Assembly (NCBI RefSeq): GCF_027579695.1
Contig: NC_083577.1
Location: 66,906,241 to 66,970,240, forward strand
Direction of reading: 5' to 3'
From: Neoarius graeffei
Lineage: Eukaryota; Chordata; Actinopteri; Siluriformes; Ariidae
DNA length: 64,000 nt
Below the pieces are notes generated by a model. That model worked only from the letters and a program-made list of their open reading frames with translations. It did no database searches and was not told the DNA's origin. Both the position numbers and the translations under genes were made by a program. Shown here one piece after another: positions 33,662-44,200 of this stretch; position 1 is the stretch's first letter; the number at the start of each line of letters is the position of its first letter.

Positions 33662-35592
33662 TTATCCGGGGCCGGGTCGCAGAGGCAGCAGTCTGAGCAT
33701 GGAAGCCCAAACTTCCCTCTCCCCAGACACCTCGGCCAGCTCCTTGGGAAGAACACCGAGGCATTCCCAGGCCAGCCGAGAGACATAGTCCCTCCAGCAT
33801 GTTCTGGGTCTTCCCCGGGGCCTCCTCCCAGGGGGACATGCCTGGAACACCTCCTCAGGGAGGCGTCCGGGAGGCACCCGAAAGAGATGCCCGAGCCACC
33901 TCAGCTGATTCCTCTCGATGTGGAGGAGCAGCGGCTCTCCTCCGAGCTCCTCCCGAGTGACTGTGCTTCTCACCCTATCTCTAAGGGAGCGCCCAGCCAC
34001 CCTGCGAAGGAAACTCATTTCGGCCACTTGTATCCGCGATCTTGTTCTTTCGGTCATTACCCAAAGCTCATGACCATAGGTGAGAGTCGGAACGTAGATC
34101 GACCGGTAAATCGAGAGCTTTGCCTTTTGGCTCAGCTCCTTCTTCACCACGATGGACCGGTAAAGCGACCACATCACTGCAGAGGCTGCACCGATCCGCC
34201 TGTCGATCTCACGCTCCATCCTTCCCTCACTCGTGAACAAGATCCCGAGTTACTTAAACTCCTCCACTTGAGGCAAGACTTCTCCACCAACCTGGAGAGG
34301 ACAAACCACCCTTTTCCGGTCGAGAACCATGGCCTCGGACTTGGAGGTGCTGATTCTCATCCCAGCTGCTTCACACTCGACTGCAAACCGCCCCACTGCA
34401 TGCTGAAGGTCCTGGCTTGAAGAAGCCAACAGGACAACGTCATCCGCAAAAAGCAGAGATTAAATCTTGTGGTTCCCAAACAGGATTCCTTCCGGCCCCT
34501 GGCTGCGCCTAGAAATTCTGTCCATAAAAATTATGAACAGAACTGGTGACAAAGGGCAGCCCTGCTGGAGTCCAACATGCACTGGGAACAGGTCTGACTT
34601 ACTGCCAGCAATGTGAACCAGACTCCTGCTCCGTTTGTACAGGGACTGGACAGCACTTAGCAAAGAGCCCCGAACCCCATACTCCCGAAGCACCCCCCAC
34701 AGAATACCACAAGGGACACGGTCGAATGCCTTCTCCAGATCCACAAAGCACATGTGGACTGGTTGGGCAAACTCCCATGAACCCTCGAGCACCCTATGAA
34801 GGGTATAAAGCTGGTCCAGTGTTCCACGACCAGGATGAAAACCGCATTGTTCTTCCTGGATCCAAGGATCAACTATTGGCTGAATTCTCCTCTCCAGTAC
34901 CCTGGAGTAAACCTTCCTGGGGAGGCTTAGAAGTGTGATTCCCCTATAATTGGAGCACGCTCTCCGGTCCCCTTTCTTAAAAAGAGGGACCACCACCCCA
35001 GTCTGCCACTCCAGAGGCACTGTCCCCAACTGCCACGCGATGTTGCAGAGGCGTGTCAGCCAAGACAGCCCCTCAACATCTAGAGACTTGAGATACTCAG
35101 GGCGGATCTCATCCACCCCCGGTGCCTTGCCACCGAGGAGCTTGCAAACCACCTCAGTGACTTTGGCTTGGGTAATGGACGAGTCCATCTCTGAGTCATC
35201 AGCCTCCACTTCCTCAATGGAAGACATGACGGTGGGATTGAGAAGAACCTCAAAGTATTCCTTCCACCGCCCAACAATGTCCCCAGTCGAGGTCAACAGC
35301 TCCCCACCTGCACTGTAAACAGTGTTGGCAGAGTACTGCTTCCCCCTCCTGAGGCGCCGGACGGCTTGCCAGAATTTCTTCGAGGCCAACCGATAGTCCT
35401 CCTCCATGGCTTCACCAAACTTCTCCCAGTTCCGAGTTTTTGCCTCCGCAACTGCCCAAGCTGTGGCACGCCTGGCCTGCCGATACCCGTCAGCTGCCTC
35501 AGGAGTCCTGGAGGCCAACATGGCCCGATAGGACTCCTTCTTCAGCTTGACGGCATCCCTTACTTCCGGTGTCCATCACCAGGTTCCGCCAC
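33662..35592 (-). pseudogene. LINE reverse transcriptase and C-terminal domain, broken
   Basis: RT blocks are readable in order: GGKAPGVDEI, PLFKKGDRRACSNYRGITLL, VDLEKAFDRVP, GLQQGCPLSPVLF, then FADDVVLL, the catalytic box. A TAA at about 34459 lies just before FADD and a second TAA at about 34250. The C-terminal part has YGHELWVMTERTRSRIQ, and RWLGHLFR further on. The catalytic residues are intact but translation would end before them. Confidence 0.92.
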
Positions 35593-36561
35593 GCCGCCAC
35601 GACAGGCACTGGAGACCTTGTGGCTACAGCTCCGAACAGCCGCGTCTACAATGGAGGTAGAGAACATGGTCCACTCAGACTCAATGTCCCCCGCCTCTCT
35701 CAGAAGCTGGGAGAAGCTCTCCCGGAGGTGGGAGTTAAAGACCTCCCCGACAGAGTGCTCAGCCAGATGTTCCCAGCAGACCCTCACCATACGTTGGGGC
35801 CTGCCAGATCTGTCCGGCTTCCTCCTCCGCCAGCGGATCCAACTCACCACCAGGTGGTGATCAGTTGACAGCTCAGCCCCTCTCTTCACCCGAGTGTCCA
35901 AGATATAGGGCTGGAGATCAGATGAAACGACAACAAAGTCGATCATCGACCTCCGACCTAAGGTGTCCTGGTGCCACGTGCACTTATGGACACCCCTATG
36001 CTCGAACATGGTATTCGTTATGGACAAACCGTGACTAGCACAGAAGTCCAATAACAAAACACCACTTGGGTTCAGATCGGGGAGGCCGTTCCTCCCAATC
36101 ACACCCCTCCAGGTATCACTGTCATCACCCACATGAGCGTTGAAGTCCCCCAGTAGAACAATGGAGTCCCCAGTCTGAGCACCTCTCAGTACCTCTCCCA
36201 AGGACTCCAAGAAGGCCGGATACTCTATACTGCTATTCGGCCCGTAGGCACAAACAACAGCAAGAACCTTCTCCCTGACCTGAAGGCGCAGAGAGGCGAC
36301 CCTCTCGTTCACCGGGGTAAACTCCAGCACATGGCAGCTGAGCTGGGGAGCTATAAGCAAGCCCACACCAGCCCGCCGCCACTCACCATGCGCAACTCCA
36401 GAAAAGTGAAGAGTCCAGCCCCTCTCGAGGAGCTGGGTTCCGGAGCCCAAGCTGTGCGTGGAGGTGAGCTCGACTATCTCTAGCCGGTACAGCTCAACCT
36501 CTCACACAAGCTCAGGCTCTTTCGCCCCCAGCGAAGTGACATTCCATGTCCCAACAGTTAG
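35593..36561 (-). pseudogene. LINE APE-type endonuclease, broken
   Basis: It begins LTVGTWNVTSLGAKEPELV, where a TGA replaces the next residue. It continues with [32 protein letters not shown] and [10 protein letters not shown], the standard apurinic-endonuclease motifs (catalytic Asp/Asn and the terminal DHH). The frame shifts near 35590, where the linker to the RT begins. Confidence 0.9.
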
Positions 36562-37524
36562 CCGCTGTGTTCGGGGATCAGGTTGTTGAGGCCCCTGCCT
36601 TCGACTGCCGCCCAATCCACACTGCACTGGCCCCCTACGGCTACCTCTGTGGGTGGTGAACCCACAGGAGGTCGGGCCCATGTCACCGCTTCGGGCTGAG
36701 CCCGGCCGGGCCCTGTGGGCAAAGGCCCGGCCACCAAGTGCTCACATACGAGCCCCAACCCCGGGCCTGGCTCCAGGGTGGGGCCCCGGCTGCGCCATAC
36801 AGGGCGATGTCACGGTCCTTGGTCTTTTATCCATAAGGGTTTTGGTGAACTGCTCTTGGTCTGGCCTGTCACCTAGGACCTGTCTGCCTTGGGAGACCCT
36901 AACAGGGGCGTAATGCCCCCGACAACGTAGCTCCTAGGATCATTCAAGCACACAAACCCCTCCACCACAATAAGGTGGCAGTTCTAGGAGGGGTTTATTT
37001 ATGGTTGTTGCGTCATAGCTAATCATCACATGGGCCATAGATCCCACTACAGAATCTGCACTGATGCAGGACTTTGCCAAAGAACACTCTAACACCAACA
37101 ACATTCAATGTTGCTGTCTTTCCCTGATATTACATTACATTAATATAATATGAGATGATATGAGATGAAAATGATAAAAGCATTTACTCAGCCACTTACA
37201 TCATATCGTTTGACATTTTGTGCTCATTTTATTGCATAGTGTGTGGATTTTGTTCAATGCATGTCTCCTAAAACAGTTCTGAGACTGATTTCCTTTTGGT
37301 TGTTGTTAGTGAAGAACAGATGTTCCATCATGAGTGGTGTCGTTATAACACTGAATAATTTAAATCTGTCAATGTTTCCTCACTCTCTGATAAATTTTCT
37401 GAAAATTGGCACTATTAGATGATGGCACTAACCAGTTTGGGCACATGGAAGGTGTGTAATGGTTGTTTCAAATGTAAATAGTGTTGGCTTTAGTGTACAC
37501 AGGCAGCCTTCCATTAGGGAGTGC

Positions 37525-37525
<1 letters not shown>

Positions 37526-37563
<38 letters not shown>
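37526..37563. repeat. (GA)n microsatellite
   Basis: About 19 uninterrupted GA units. Confidence 0.95.
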
Positions 37564-37566
<3 letters not shown>

Positions 37567-37827
37567 TGACTTTTCCCTGGTGATTAGTGATATCAAGACC
37601 TGGAGACCTGGACTGGTCCTTTCCTCAGCTCTCTCTCTCTCACACTTACACTTCTCTGTTGAAAAATTACTGTTATCAGGTTCATAAAACAGGAACTTAT
37701 CAATCACAGAGATACATGTTGAGGTAACCCTTACACAGTTGCTCTACTATATCAGTAAAGATGAGGTTGAGACACACACAGATCCTATATCACTCTCCTG
37801 TCCTCATTCCAAACAAAAGCTGCAGTA

Positions 37828-37945
37828 GCTATACAGAGCTCCGTGACAGAACCGGAATTGCGTCAGATGGGTTATGAGTAAACAGATTTGTCTGATAGAT
37901 CACCTCACCTTTCTCTCTTTCACCTACTCCTAATACATAATACTT
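37828..37945. repeat. Direct repeat, left copy (about 118 bp)
   Basis: It shares CTATACAGAG, AACAGATTTGTCTGATAGA and TTTCTCTCTTTCACCTACTC with 39882-39998 in the same orientation, at roughly 85% identity. The pair brackets the SWIM-type fragment. Confidence 0.85.
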
Positions 37946-38231
37946 ATGCAATCAGCTTCTTGTACTTGTGTTGGCTACTGGGGAGGGGTCTGAACAGCAA
38001 AAATCTTCATCTGTTACTCTCACTACTGTTTACAGACTGAGAGACAACGATAAATGAAAGAGAACTTCTTTTGCAGGAGAATAGATACCATGAGTAAAAA
38101 TGATTATATGGTACCATTGTACTACTATAGAACCTCTAAACCAAGTATTTGGAAGCTGTTGTGAACAGTGTGGATGACCAGAATGCAGTCTGCTCACAAT
38201 TACAAACAAGTTTTATTGATTGGTAAAAGTA

Positions 38232-38500
38232 AATGCCCTTGGTCCAGGTTGCAGACAATTCAGAGTGTATCCAGAGAGGGCGCAAGGTGGGAATACACCC
38301 TGGATGGGACACCAGTGTATCACAAGGCACTGTGCACACCCATACACACACACACACACAAATATGGGCAAGTCAGAGTAACCAATCCATACCAGCATGT
38401 TTGTTTGTTTGGGTTTTTTGGAGGGGGACCAGAGAACCCAGAAGAAACCTGTGAAGACAAACAGTAAACCGAGCTCATCCTGGAGCTGTGAGCCTAGAAC
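38232..38500. mobile_element. Ancient SINE relic with a CA tract
   Basis: Decayed words of the fish SINE core: CACCCTGGATGGGACACCAG, a CA run, GTCAGAGTAACCAATCCA and AGAGAACCCAGAAGAAACC. Strongly diverged. Confidence 0.6.
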
Positions 38501-38665
38501 AGAGATGTCGGAAAGAATGTGGGTGACTATCACAAATTAGAGTCACTCATTATCCTCATTCCAAACAGAAGCTGCAATAGGTTGTATTCAGTCACGTAAC
38601 CTTTGCTTGCGAGTTTACTTCCGGTGAATGAAGTGGTGGTCAGGCAAATCGATTTGGCTGCTGTT

Positions 38666-39223
38666 ATGCAAAGAGTTAGTGAAACTGTCTCTGACTATTT
38701 TCGCAGTTTAGAGGCCAATGCACAGTCAAGGTACCTTCAGAAAGTTGCTCTTTGCAATGGGATATATCCTTACATGTTATCAAAGAAGGATTTTTCCTAT
38801 GAGTTGGAAAAGTATCCATCCATTGAGTTCCCCGACATCTCAAACTACCTGGTACTGCAGACATCATTCTATAGGACAAACGGATGGAAACCTGGAAGAG
38901 CATGGAGGAGTACAACCTTTTATGCTGTATGTGGCTGGGTTAAAGATCTGGGGATCAGGACACTGCAAGATAAATCCTGTATTGTGTATGCCCGTGTAAG
39001 TAGGAATTTTTTAGCTTTTTGTACGTCTTTGTGATGATTGCTAGGATGTTACAGGTTTTAGTATCAGGTGTAAACAAACCACAGCCGCTCGAGTCTCAAT
39101 CCTCCCTGCTCTTCTCTTCCAGCTAAATCATTCACAAAAATCCACAGAAACCCCTTTAAAGACCTGGGTATTGGTGAAACAGGACGGAGAAGTTATCACG
39201 GCTCACTGTAACTGCATGGCCGG
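38666..39223 (+). pseudogene. SWIM zinc-finger (YqaJ-associated) gene fragment
   Basis: Two spliceable segments. Segment 1 (38666-38995) reads from MQRVSETVSDYF through FPDISNYLVLQTS to CGWVKDLGIR and ends at donor GTAAGT. Segment 2 (39123-39223) reads [15 protein letters not shown] then [11 protein letters not shown] and ends at GTAAGT. The HCNCMAG half-finger and its context match multi-copy fish proteins with a SWIM domain followed by a YqaJ nuclease, as I recall them. Around 38880-38930 the family-like words METWKSMEEYN are in the +1 frame, so two offsetting frameshifts occurred. The rest of the SWIM finger and the nuclease are not found. Confidence 0.7.
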
Positions 39224-40110
39224 GTAAGTAGTTTCGTGCTGTTTACTTGTGAGCTCTGCTTTTGTGTTTATGTGGATCATCTCGATTATCTTATCTATCT
39301 AGTTGAGTGTCAGAGCCCAATCTACATCACTGTCCTTGTAAAGACTGCTAGGACATCCTGATAAATAAAATGAAAACATATGTGTTAATTTACAATATGG
39401 CAAACACGATCAAACAGCAAATAAAAACACATCTGAGGACTTAAGCGTCTCCTGAACTTCAAAACAGCATGAAATAACGGAAAATGCCAATAAACGTGAT
39501 TTGTGAACCAACCCAAACAAAATAAATCAGCAGACTTTACAAACCTTTCACAAAGTGATCACTGCAAACTCAAGTGTTCTTCAACTCAGCTCCCTTCCAT
39601 TGCAGAAAAAGGTTCAAGAGCCACCTTTCTTGTCATCTTTTGGTAAAATCCTTTGCTCTTTCACACTTTATCACTTCATGGGGAAACTGGAAGAAACTTT
39701 TATTAGTTTCACAGTTTGTTTGATTTGACCAGTGCAAAACAATGCAAGTGTAGGGCATTTTTAATAACTAGCAAGGTGCCCCAGTGATAATAACACTTTG
39801 TCAGCAGTGAGCTCAGCTGACCACCACTTCATGTCTTGCAATATCTAACGAGGCTGATGTGACATCAGATGCAACCAACCTATAGCTATACAGAGGTTCA
39901 CGACAGAACCAGAATTACGTCCAATGGGTTATGAATAAACAGATTTGTCTGATAGACCAGCTCGTCTTTCTCTCTTTCACCTACTCCTAATACGTAGTTG
40001 AAAAGCAAACTGACTATGGTAAAATTTCTCTTTGTGAATGTGCATGTGGATGATACCCTTCAATGGCCTGGCATGTCATCAAGGTGAATTCTTTTGCCAT
40101 GTACTCTGAA
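39224..40110. other. No gene seen
   Basis: No exon completing the SWIM fragment was found. The right copy of the 118-bp direct repeat lies at 39882-39998. Confidence 0.5.
39882..39998. repeat. Direct repeat, right copy
   Basis: Partner of 37828-37945 (CTATACAGAG start, CACCTACTCCTAATACGTAG end), about 2.05 kb downstream in direct orientation. Confidence 0.85.
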
Positions 40111-40121
40111 TGTTACATCTG

Positions 40122-40482
40122 AGGGCGGCACGGTGGTGTAGTGGTTAGCACTGTCGCCTCCCGGCAAGAAGGTCCTGGGTTCGAGCTCAGCGGCCGATGA
40201 GGGCCTTTCTGTGTGGAGTTTGCATGTTCTCCCCGTGTCCGCGTGGGTTTCCTCCGGGTGCTCCGGTTTCCCCCACAGTCCAAAGACATGCAGGTTAGGC
40301 TAACTGTTGGCTCTAAATTGACTGTAGGTGTGAATGGTTGTCTGTGTCTGTGTGTCAGCCCTGCAATGACCTGGTGACTTGTCCAGGGTGTACCCCGCCG
40401 TTTGCCCATAGTCAGCTGGGATAGGTTCCAGCTTGCCTGCGACCCTGTTGGACAGGATAAGCGGCTAGAGATAATGGATGGA
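40122..40482 (+). mobile_element. V-SINE, plus strand
   Basis: Full-length copy: A box TGGTGTAGTGG, B box GGTTCGAGCTC, V-domain, tail GATAAGCGGCTAGAGATAAT then GGATGGATG. Target duplication TGTTACATCTG (40111-40121 and 40483-40493). Confidence 0.94.
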
Positions 40483-40493
40483 TGTTACATCTG

Positions 40494-41040
40494 GTAAATG
40501 TAACACACTAAATTTTCTCTTCATGTTCATTCTTCATATGTCTGAGGGTAAAATGCAAACACTGTCCTACCTACAAAGAAATCCCAATTTCCACAAGAGA
40601 ACTGTAGAGACCAGAGACCCAGAGAGGATAATTTAATTCAAAGTGAAAATCATTACTTTTGTGCTGCCTCACAACAGTACACAAGGTAATAGGCAATAAT
40701 AGATTTATTTAGGATGATCGCTTATCTGGTTTTTACAAGGTTACATAAATGATGAAGGATGTTTGGGGAAGTCGGAAACTAATATGAATCACCGTGAAGA
40801 ACTAATTTTTTTTCTGTTTAGGGAAGGGGGATGGCTCAGAAAGGTAGATATGGGAAGAGACATGATGTTCACATGACGCTGTCTATGTAACACGATCCTC
40901 CAATCAGTCAAACAGGACTTGGGGTCGAGGGATGCGATCACGCTTCATGTTGCACGGTTTAAAGGGGTAGTTGAATTGTCAACTTTACCACAATCGAGTT
41001 ATATTCTTTAAATGTAAAGCTGTGATTTGTTCGGATGCGG
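40494..41040. other. Upstream region of the receptor gene
   Basis: About 550 bp with no recognised repeat. It presumably holds the promoter of the receptor that starts at 41186. I see no clear TATA box and cannot fix a transcription start. Confidence 0.35.
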
Positions 41041-41092
41041 ACTGATGTTCATCACACACGGACATGTCGGTTACAAGCCTAGAAGAGTCCGG

Positions 41093-41155
41093 ATGGGGTT
41101 TTGAGAAGAGATGCGTGCTGTTCACAGGGGAGGTGAACATCTGTCCAGCAGGTAG
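41093..41155 (+). promoter_or_regulatory. Two possible upstream ORFs in the receptor leader
   Basis: ATG at 41093 encodes a 3-codon frame (stop TGA at 41102). ATG at 41111 encodes a 14-codon frame (MRAVHRGG...) ending in TAG at 41155, 30 bases before the receptor ATG. They matter only if transcription starts upstream of 41093, which is not shown. Confidence 0.3.
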
Positions 41156-41185
41156 AGGAGAGAGCGTCGCTCCAGCTGCCGCACA

Positions 41186-41245
41186 ATGAAGCTTTCAGAG
41201 GTCCACAAAGCTGCAGTAGCAGCTCTCCTCACTTTCACTACCCAT
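41186..41245 (+). CDS. ghrhr-like: Receptor exon 1: signal peptide
   Basis: 20 codons, [20 protein letters not shown]: a short polar/basic start and a hydrophobic core typical of a signal peptide. Donor GTGAGT, phase 0. The linkage to exon 2, 7 kb away, rests on phase, the expected gene order and the lack of any other candidate. Confidence 0.75.
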
Positions 41246-44200
41246 GTGAGTCATTTATTCAAGTGCTTTTTTGTTCAACATTGAGTTTATTGACTAAAAT
41301 ATGTTTTGTAAAGTTTAATTACACACAAAAAAAATCAGTTCTCATTTCATGGTGCCAAATATTGCAATAAATGAGTAAAGTCAGCCTTTTTTTATTAGCA
41401 AGCTCAAGTTTACATGCTGTAATTCGGCTAATTCATCAAGTGTCTAATGCTTTAAAACAGTAGGGGAGAGCGGAGAGACCTGCGACAGGGAGACCTGGGG
41501 CAGTTTGTATTCCCATAAATTCATTTTAACCAATCAGGCTTTAGATTAGGCGGTGTTCTGAAATTTCTTCCTACCTATAATTTCTTCCTACCCGTAGCGG
41601 AAATTTATAGCTGTATCTGATATTTTGTCCTACCTTGTGAAAATATCCTACCAGCACATATATCTTCTTCCCTCTGTGTTCAGGGTGGTAGCAAATTATT
41701 ATAGACATCAAACCCCTATAAATATCTGCTTCCCTCCATGTTTTAGGTGGTAGCACATTATTATAGATATCAACTCCCCATAAATATCTGCTTCCTCTGT
41801 GTTCAGGGTGGTAGCAAATTATTATAGACATATAACCCCTATAAATATCTGCTTCCCTCCATCTTTTAGGTGGTAGCACATTATTATAGATATCAAATCC
41901 CCATAAATATGCAGATATTTATAGGGGTTATATGTCTATAATAATTTGCTACCACCCTGAACACAGAGGAAGCAGATATTTATGGGGATTTGATATCTAT
42001 AATAATGTGCTACCACCTAAAACATGGAGGGAAGCAGATATTTATAGGGGTTTGATGTCTATAATAATTTGCTACCACCCTGAACACAGAGGGAAGAAGA
42101 TATATGTGCTGGTAGGATATTTTCACAAGGTAGGACAAAATATCAGATACAGCTATAAATTTCCGCTACGGGTAGGAAGAAATTATAGGTAGGAAGAAAT
42201 TTCAGAACAGCGGCACGGTGGTGTAGTGGTTAGCGCTGTCGCCTCACAGCAAGAAGGTCTGGGTTCGAGCCCCGTGGCCGGCGAGGGCCTTTCTGTGTGG
42301 AGTTTGCATGTTGTCGGCGTGGGTTTCCTCCGGGTGCTCCGGTTTCCCCCACAGTCCAAAGACATGCAGGTTAGGTTAACTGGTGACTCTAAATTAACCG
42401 TAGGTGTGAATGTGAGTGTGAATGGTTGTCTGTGTCTATGTGTCAGCCCTGTGATGACCTGGCGACTTGTCCAGGGTGTACCCCACCTTTCGCCCGTAGT
42501 CAGCTGGGATAGGCTCCAGCTTGCCTGCGACCCTGTAGAACAGGATAAAGCAGCTAGAGATAATGAGATGAAGTTTACATGCTTTAATTTGGCTAATTCA
42601 TCTGTCTGCTTCAAGTGTCTAATGCTTTAAAACAGTAGGGGAGAGCGGGGAGATCTGCGACAGGGGGACCTGGGACAGTTTGTATTCCCATAAATTCATT
42701 TCAACCAATCAGGCTTTAGATTAGGTGGCACGGTGGTGTAGTGGTTAGCACTTGTCGCCTTACAGCAAGAAGGTCCTGGGTTCGAGCCCAGTGGCCGGCG
42801 GTGTGGAGTTTGCATGTTCTGTCCATGTGGGTCCAAAGGTTAGGTTAATTATGGCTCTAAATTGACCGTAGGTGTGAATGATTGTTTATCTCTATGTGTT
42901 AGCCCTGCGATAACCTGGTGATTTGTCCAGGGTGTACCCTGCCTCTTGCCCATAGTCAGCTGGGATAGGCTCCAGCTAGCCTGCGACCCTGTAGAGCAGG
43001 ATAAGCGGCTACAGATAATGGATGGATGGGAGGTTTTAGATTACATCAGAAGTTAGATGATGTCTCTTAGAGTAACCTACTTCCTTTACAGTAAGATTTG
43101 TTCAGTTCAATATTTTTGTCAACCAAAACTTGTATTTTCTACTTCACAGCCCACCAGTGAGGGGCTAGTCCTCTGGTAACCGCGAGAGTATAGTATTATT
43201 TATTAAACTTAAATTCTGGGGGAAAATATTTAAGGATTTTTATTTTCAAAATGGCCAGATGAGGAGAGTTGGGACAGTTCATGTTACAGGCTTTTTCTTG
43301 TGGTTTACAAATATAAAATAGTTTTTAAAAAATATGGGCGTGTACCTGCATGAGGATTAAGTTTATTTCATTCCTAGTCAGGTTTTGAGTAAACTGACAT
43401 TTTTCTATCGCTGTACTGTACCAGCATTGTGTGTTCATACAGTTCATACGTTACATGTTTTGATAATAAATAAAAATTAAACATGTAGGCCTCGGTATCT
43501 TATTTTTGTTTCATGTCTCCCTGCAAAAAAAAAAAAAAGACAGAAAAAGTGAAGCCTGAAGGTCAGTATATGTGACAAGCTGAGAAACTAATGTTGTGGT
43601 AGAGAGTATCGTAAATCCTTTCTAATGCAATATGAATGTGACGCTACCTGCAAACAATTTCACGCAATCTACAGAAGCTGAAAACGTGTCCTAAGTCTCC
43701 CCACTCTCCCCTATGTTTATTTTGTGAAGTCTTATTCACAGCTTGACCAGGTTCAGACCCTGGTTAATGTACATGTTATTATTGTCATTATTCTTCGACT
43801 TTAAGGTTAAAAAAAAAAAATATATATATATATACAGTGGGGCAAAAAAGTATTTAGTCAGCCACCAACTGTGCAAGTTCTCCCACTTAAAAAGATGAGA
43901 GAGGCCTGTAATTTTCATCATAGGTACACTTCAACTATGAGAGACAGAATGGGGGGAAAGAATCCAGGAAATCACATTGTAGGATTTTTAATGAATTAAT
44001 TGGTAAATTCCTCGGTAAAATAAGTATTTGGTCACATACAAACAAGCAAGATTTCTGGCTCTCACAGACCTGTAACTACTTCTTTAAGAGGCTCCTCTGT
44101 CCTCCACTCGTTACCTGTATTAATGGCACCTGTTTGAACTCGTTATCAGTATAAAAGACACCTGTCAACAACCTCAAACAGTCACACTCCAACCTGCACT

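Larger units (their letters stand above)
33637..36997 (-). mobile_element. Full-length RTE-like (Rex3-type?) LINE, inactive
   Basis: The 3.36-kb element on the minus strand has an imperfect 14-bp target duplication (TTTATGGTTATTGC at 33623-33636, TTTATGGTTGTTGC at 36998-37011). It has an untranslated leader of about 430 bp, a single endonuclease-reverse transcriptase frame and a very short 3' end (GGATAAGCGGAAGAAGACG). This size and order match RTE-clade LINEs; the Rex3 label is from memory and unverified. Several nonsense codons and one frameshift inactivate it. Confidence 0.9.
36998..38230. other. Intergenic, no gene seen
   Basis: AT-rich DNA. It contains a GA microsatellite (37526-37563) and, at 37790-37945, one copy of a repeat whose relatives lie at 38543 and 39882. 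No exon recognised. Confidence 0.5.

Noticed and set aside
33626-35860. Long plus-strand frames (up to 264 codons)
   Set aside because: Antisense shadows of the GC-rich LINE coding region on the minus strand.
40122-40190. tRNA gene
   Set aside because: The A and B boxes belong to the head of a V-SINE; the sequence cannot fold as an intact tRNA.
41571-42192. Two similar frames of 86-102 codons on opposite strands
   Set aside because: They are the same sequence read from both arms of the palindrome.
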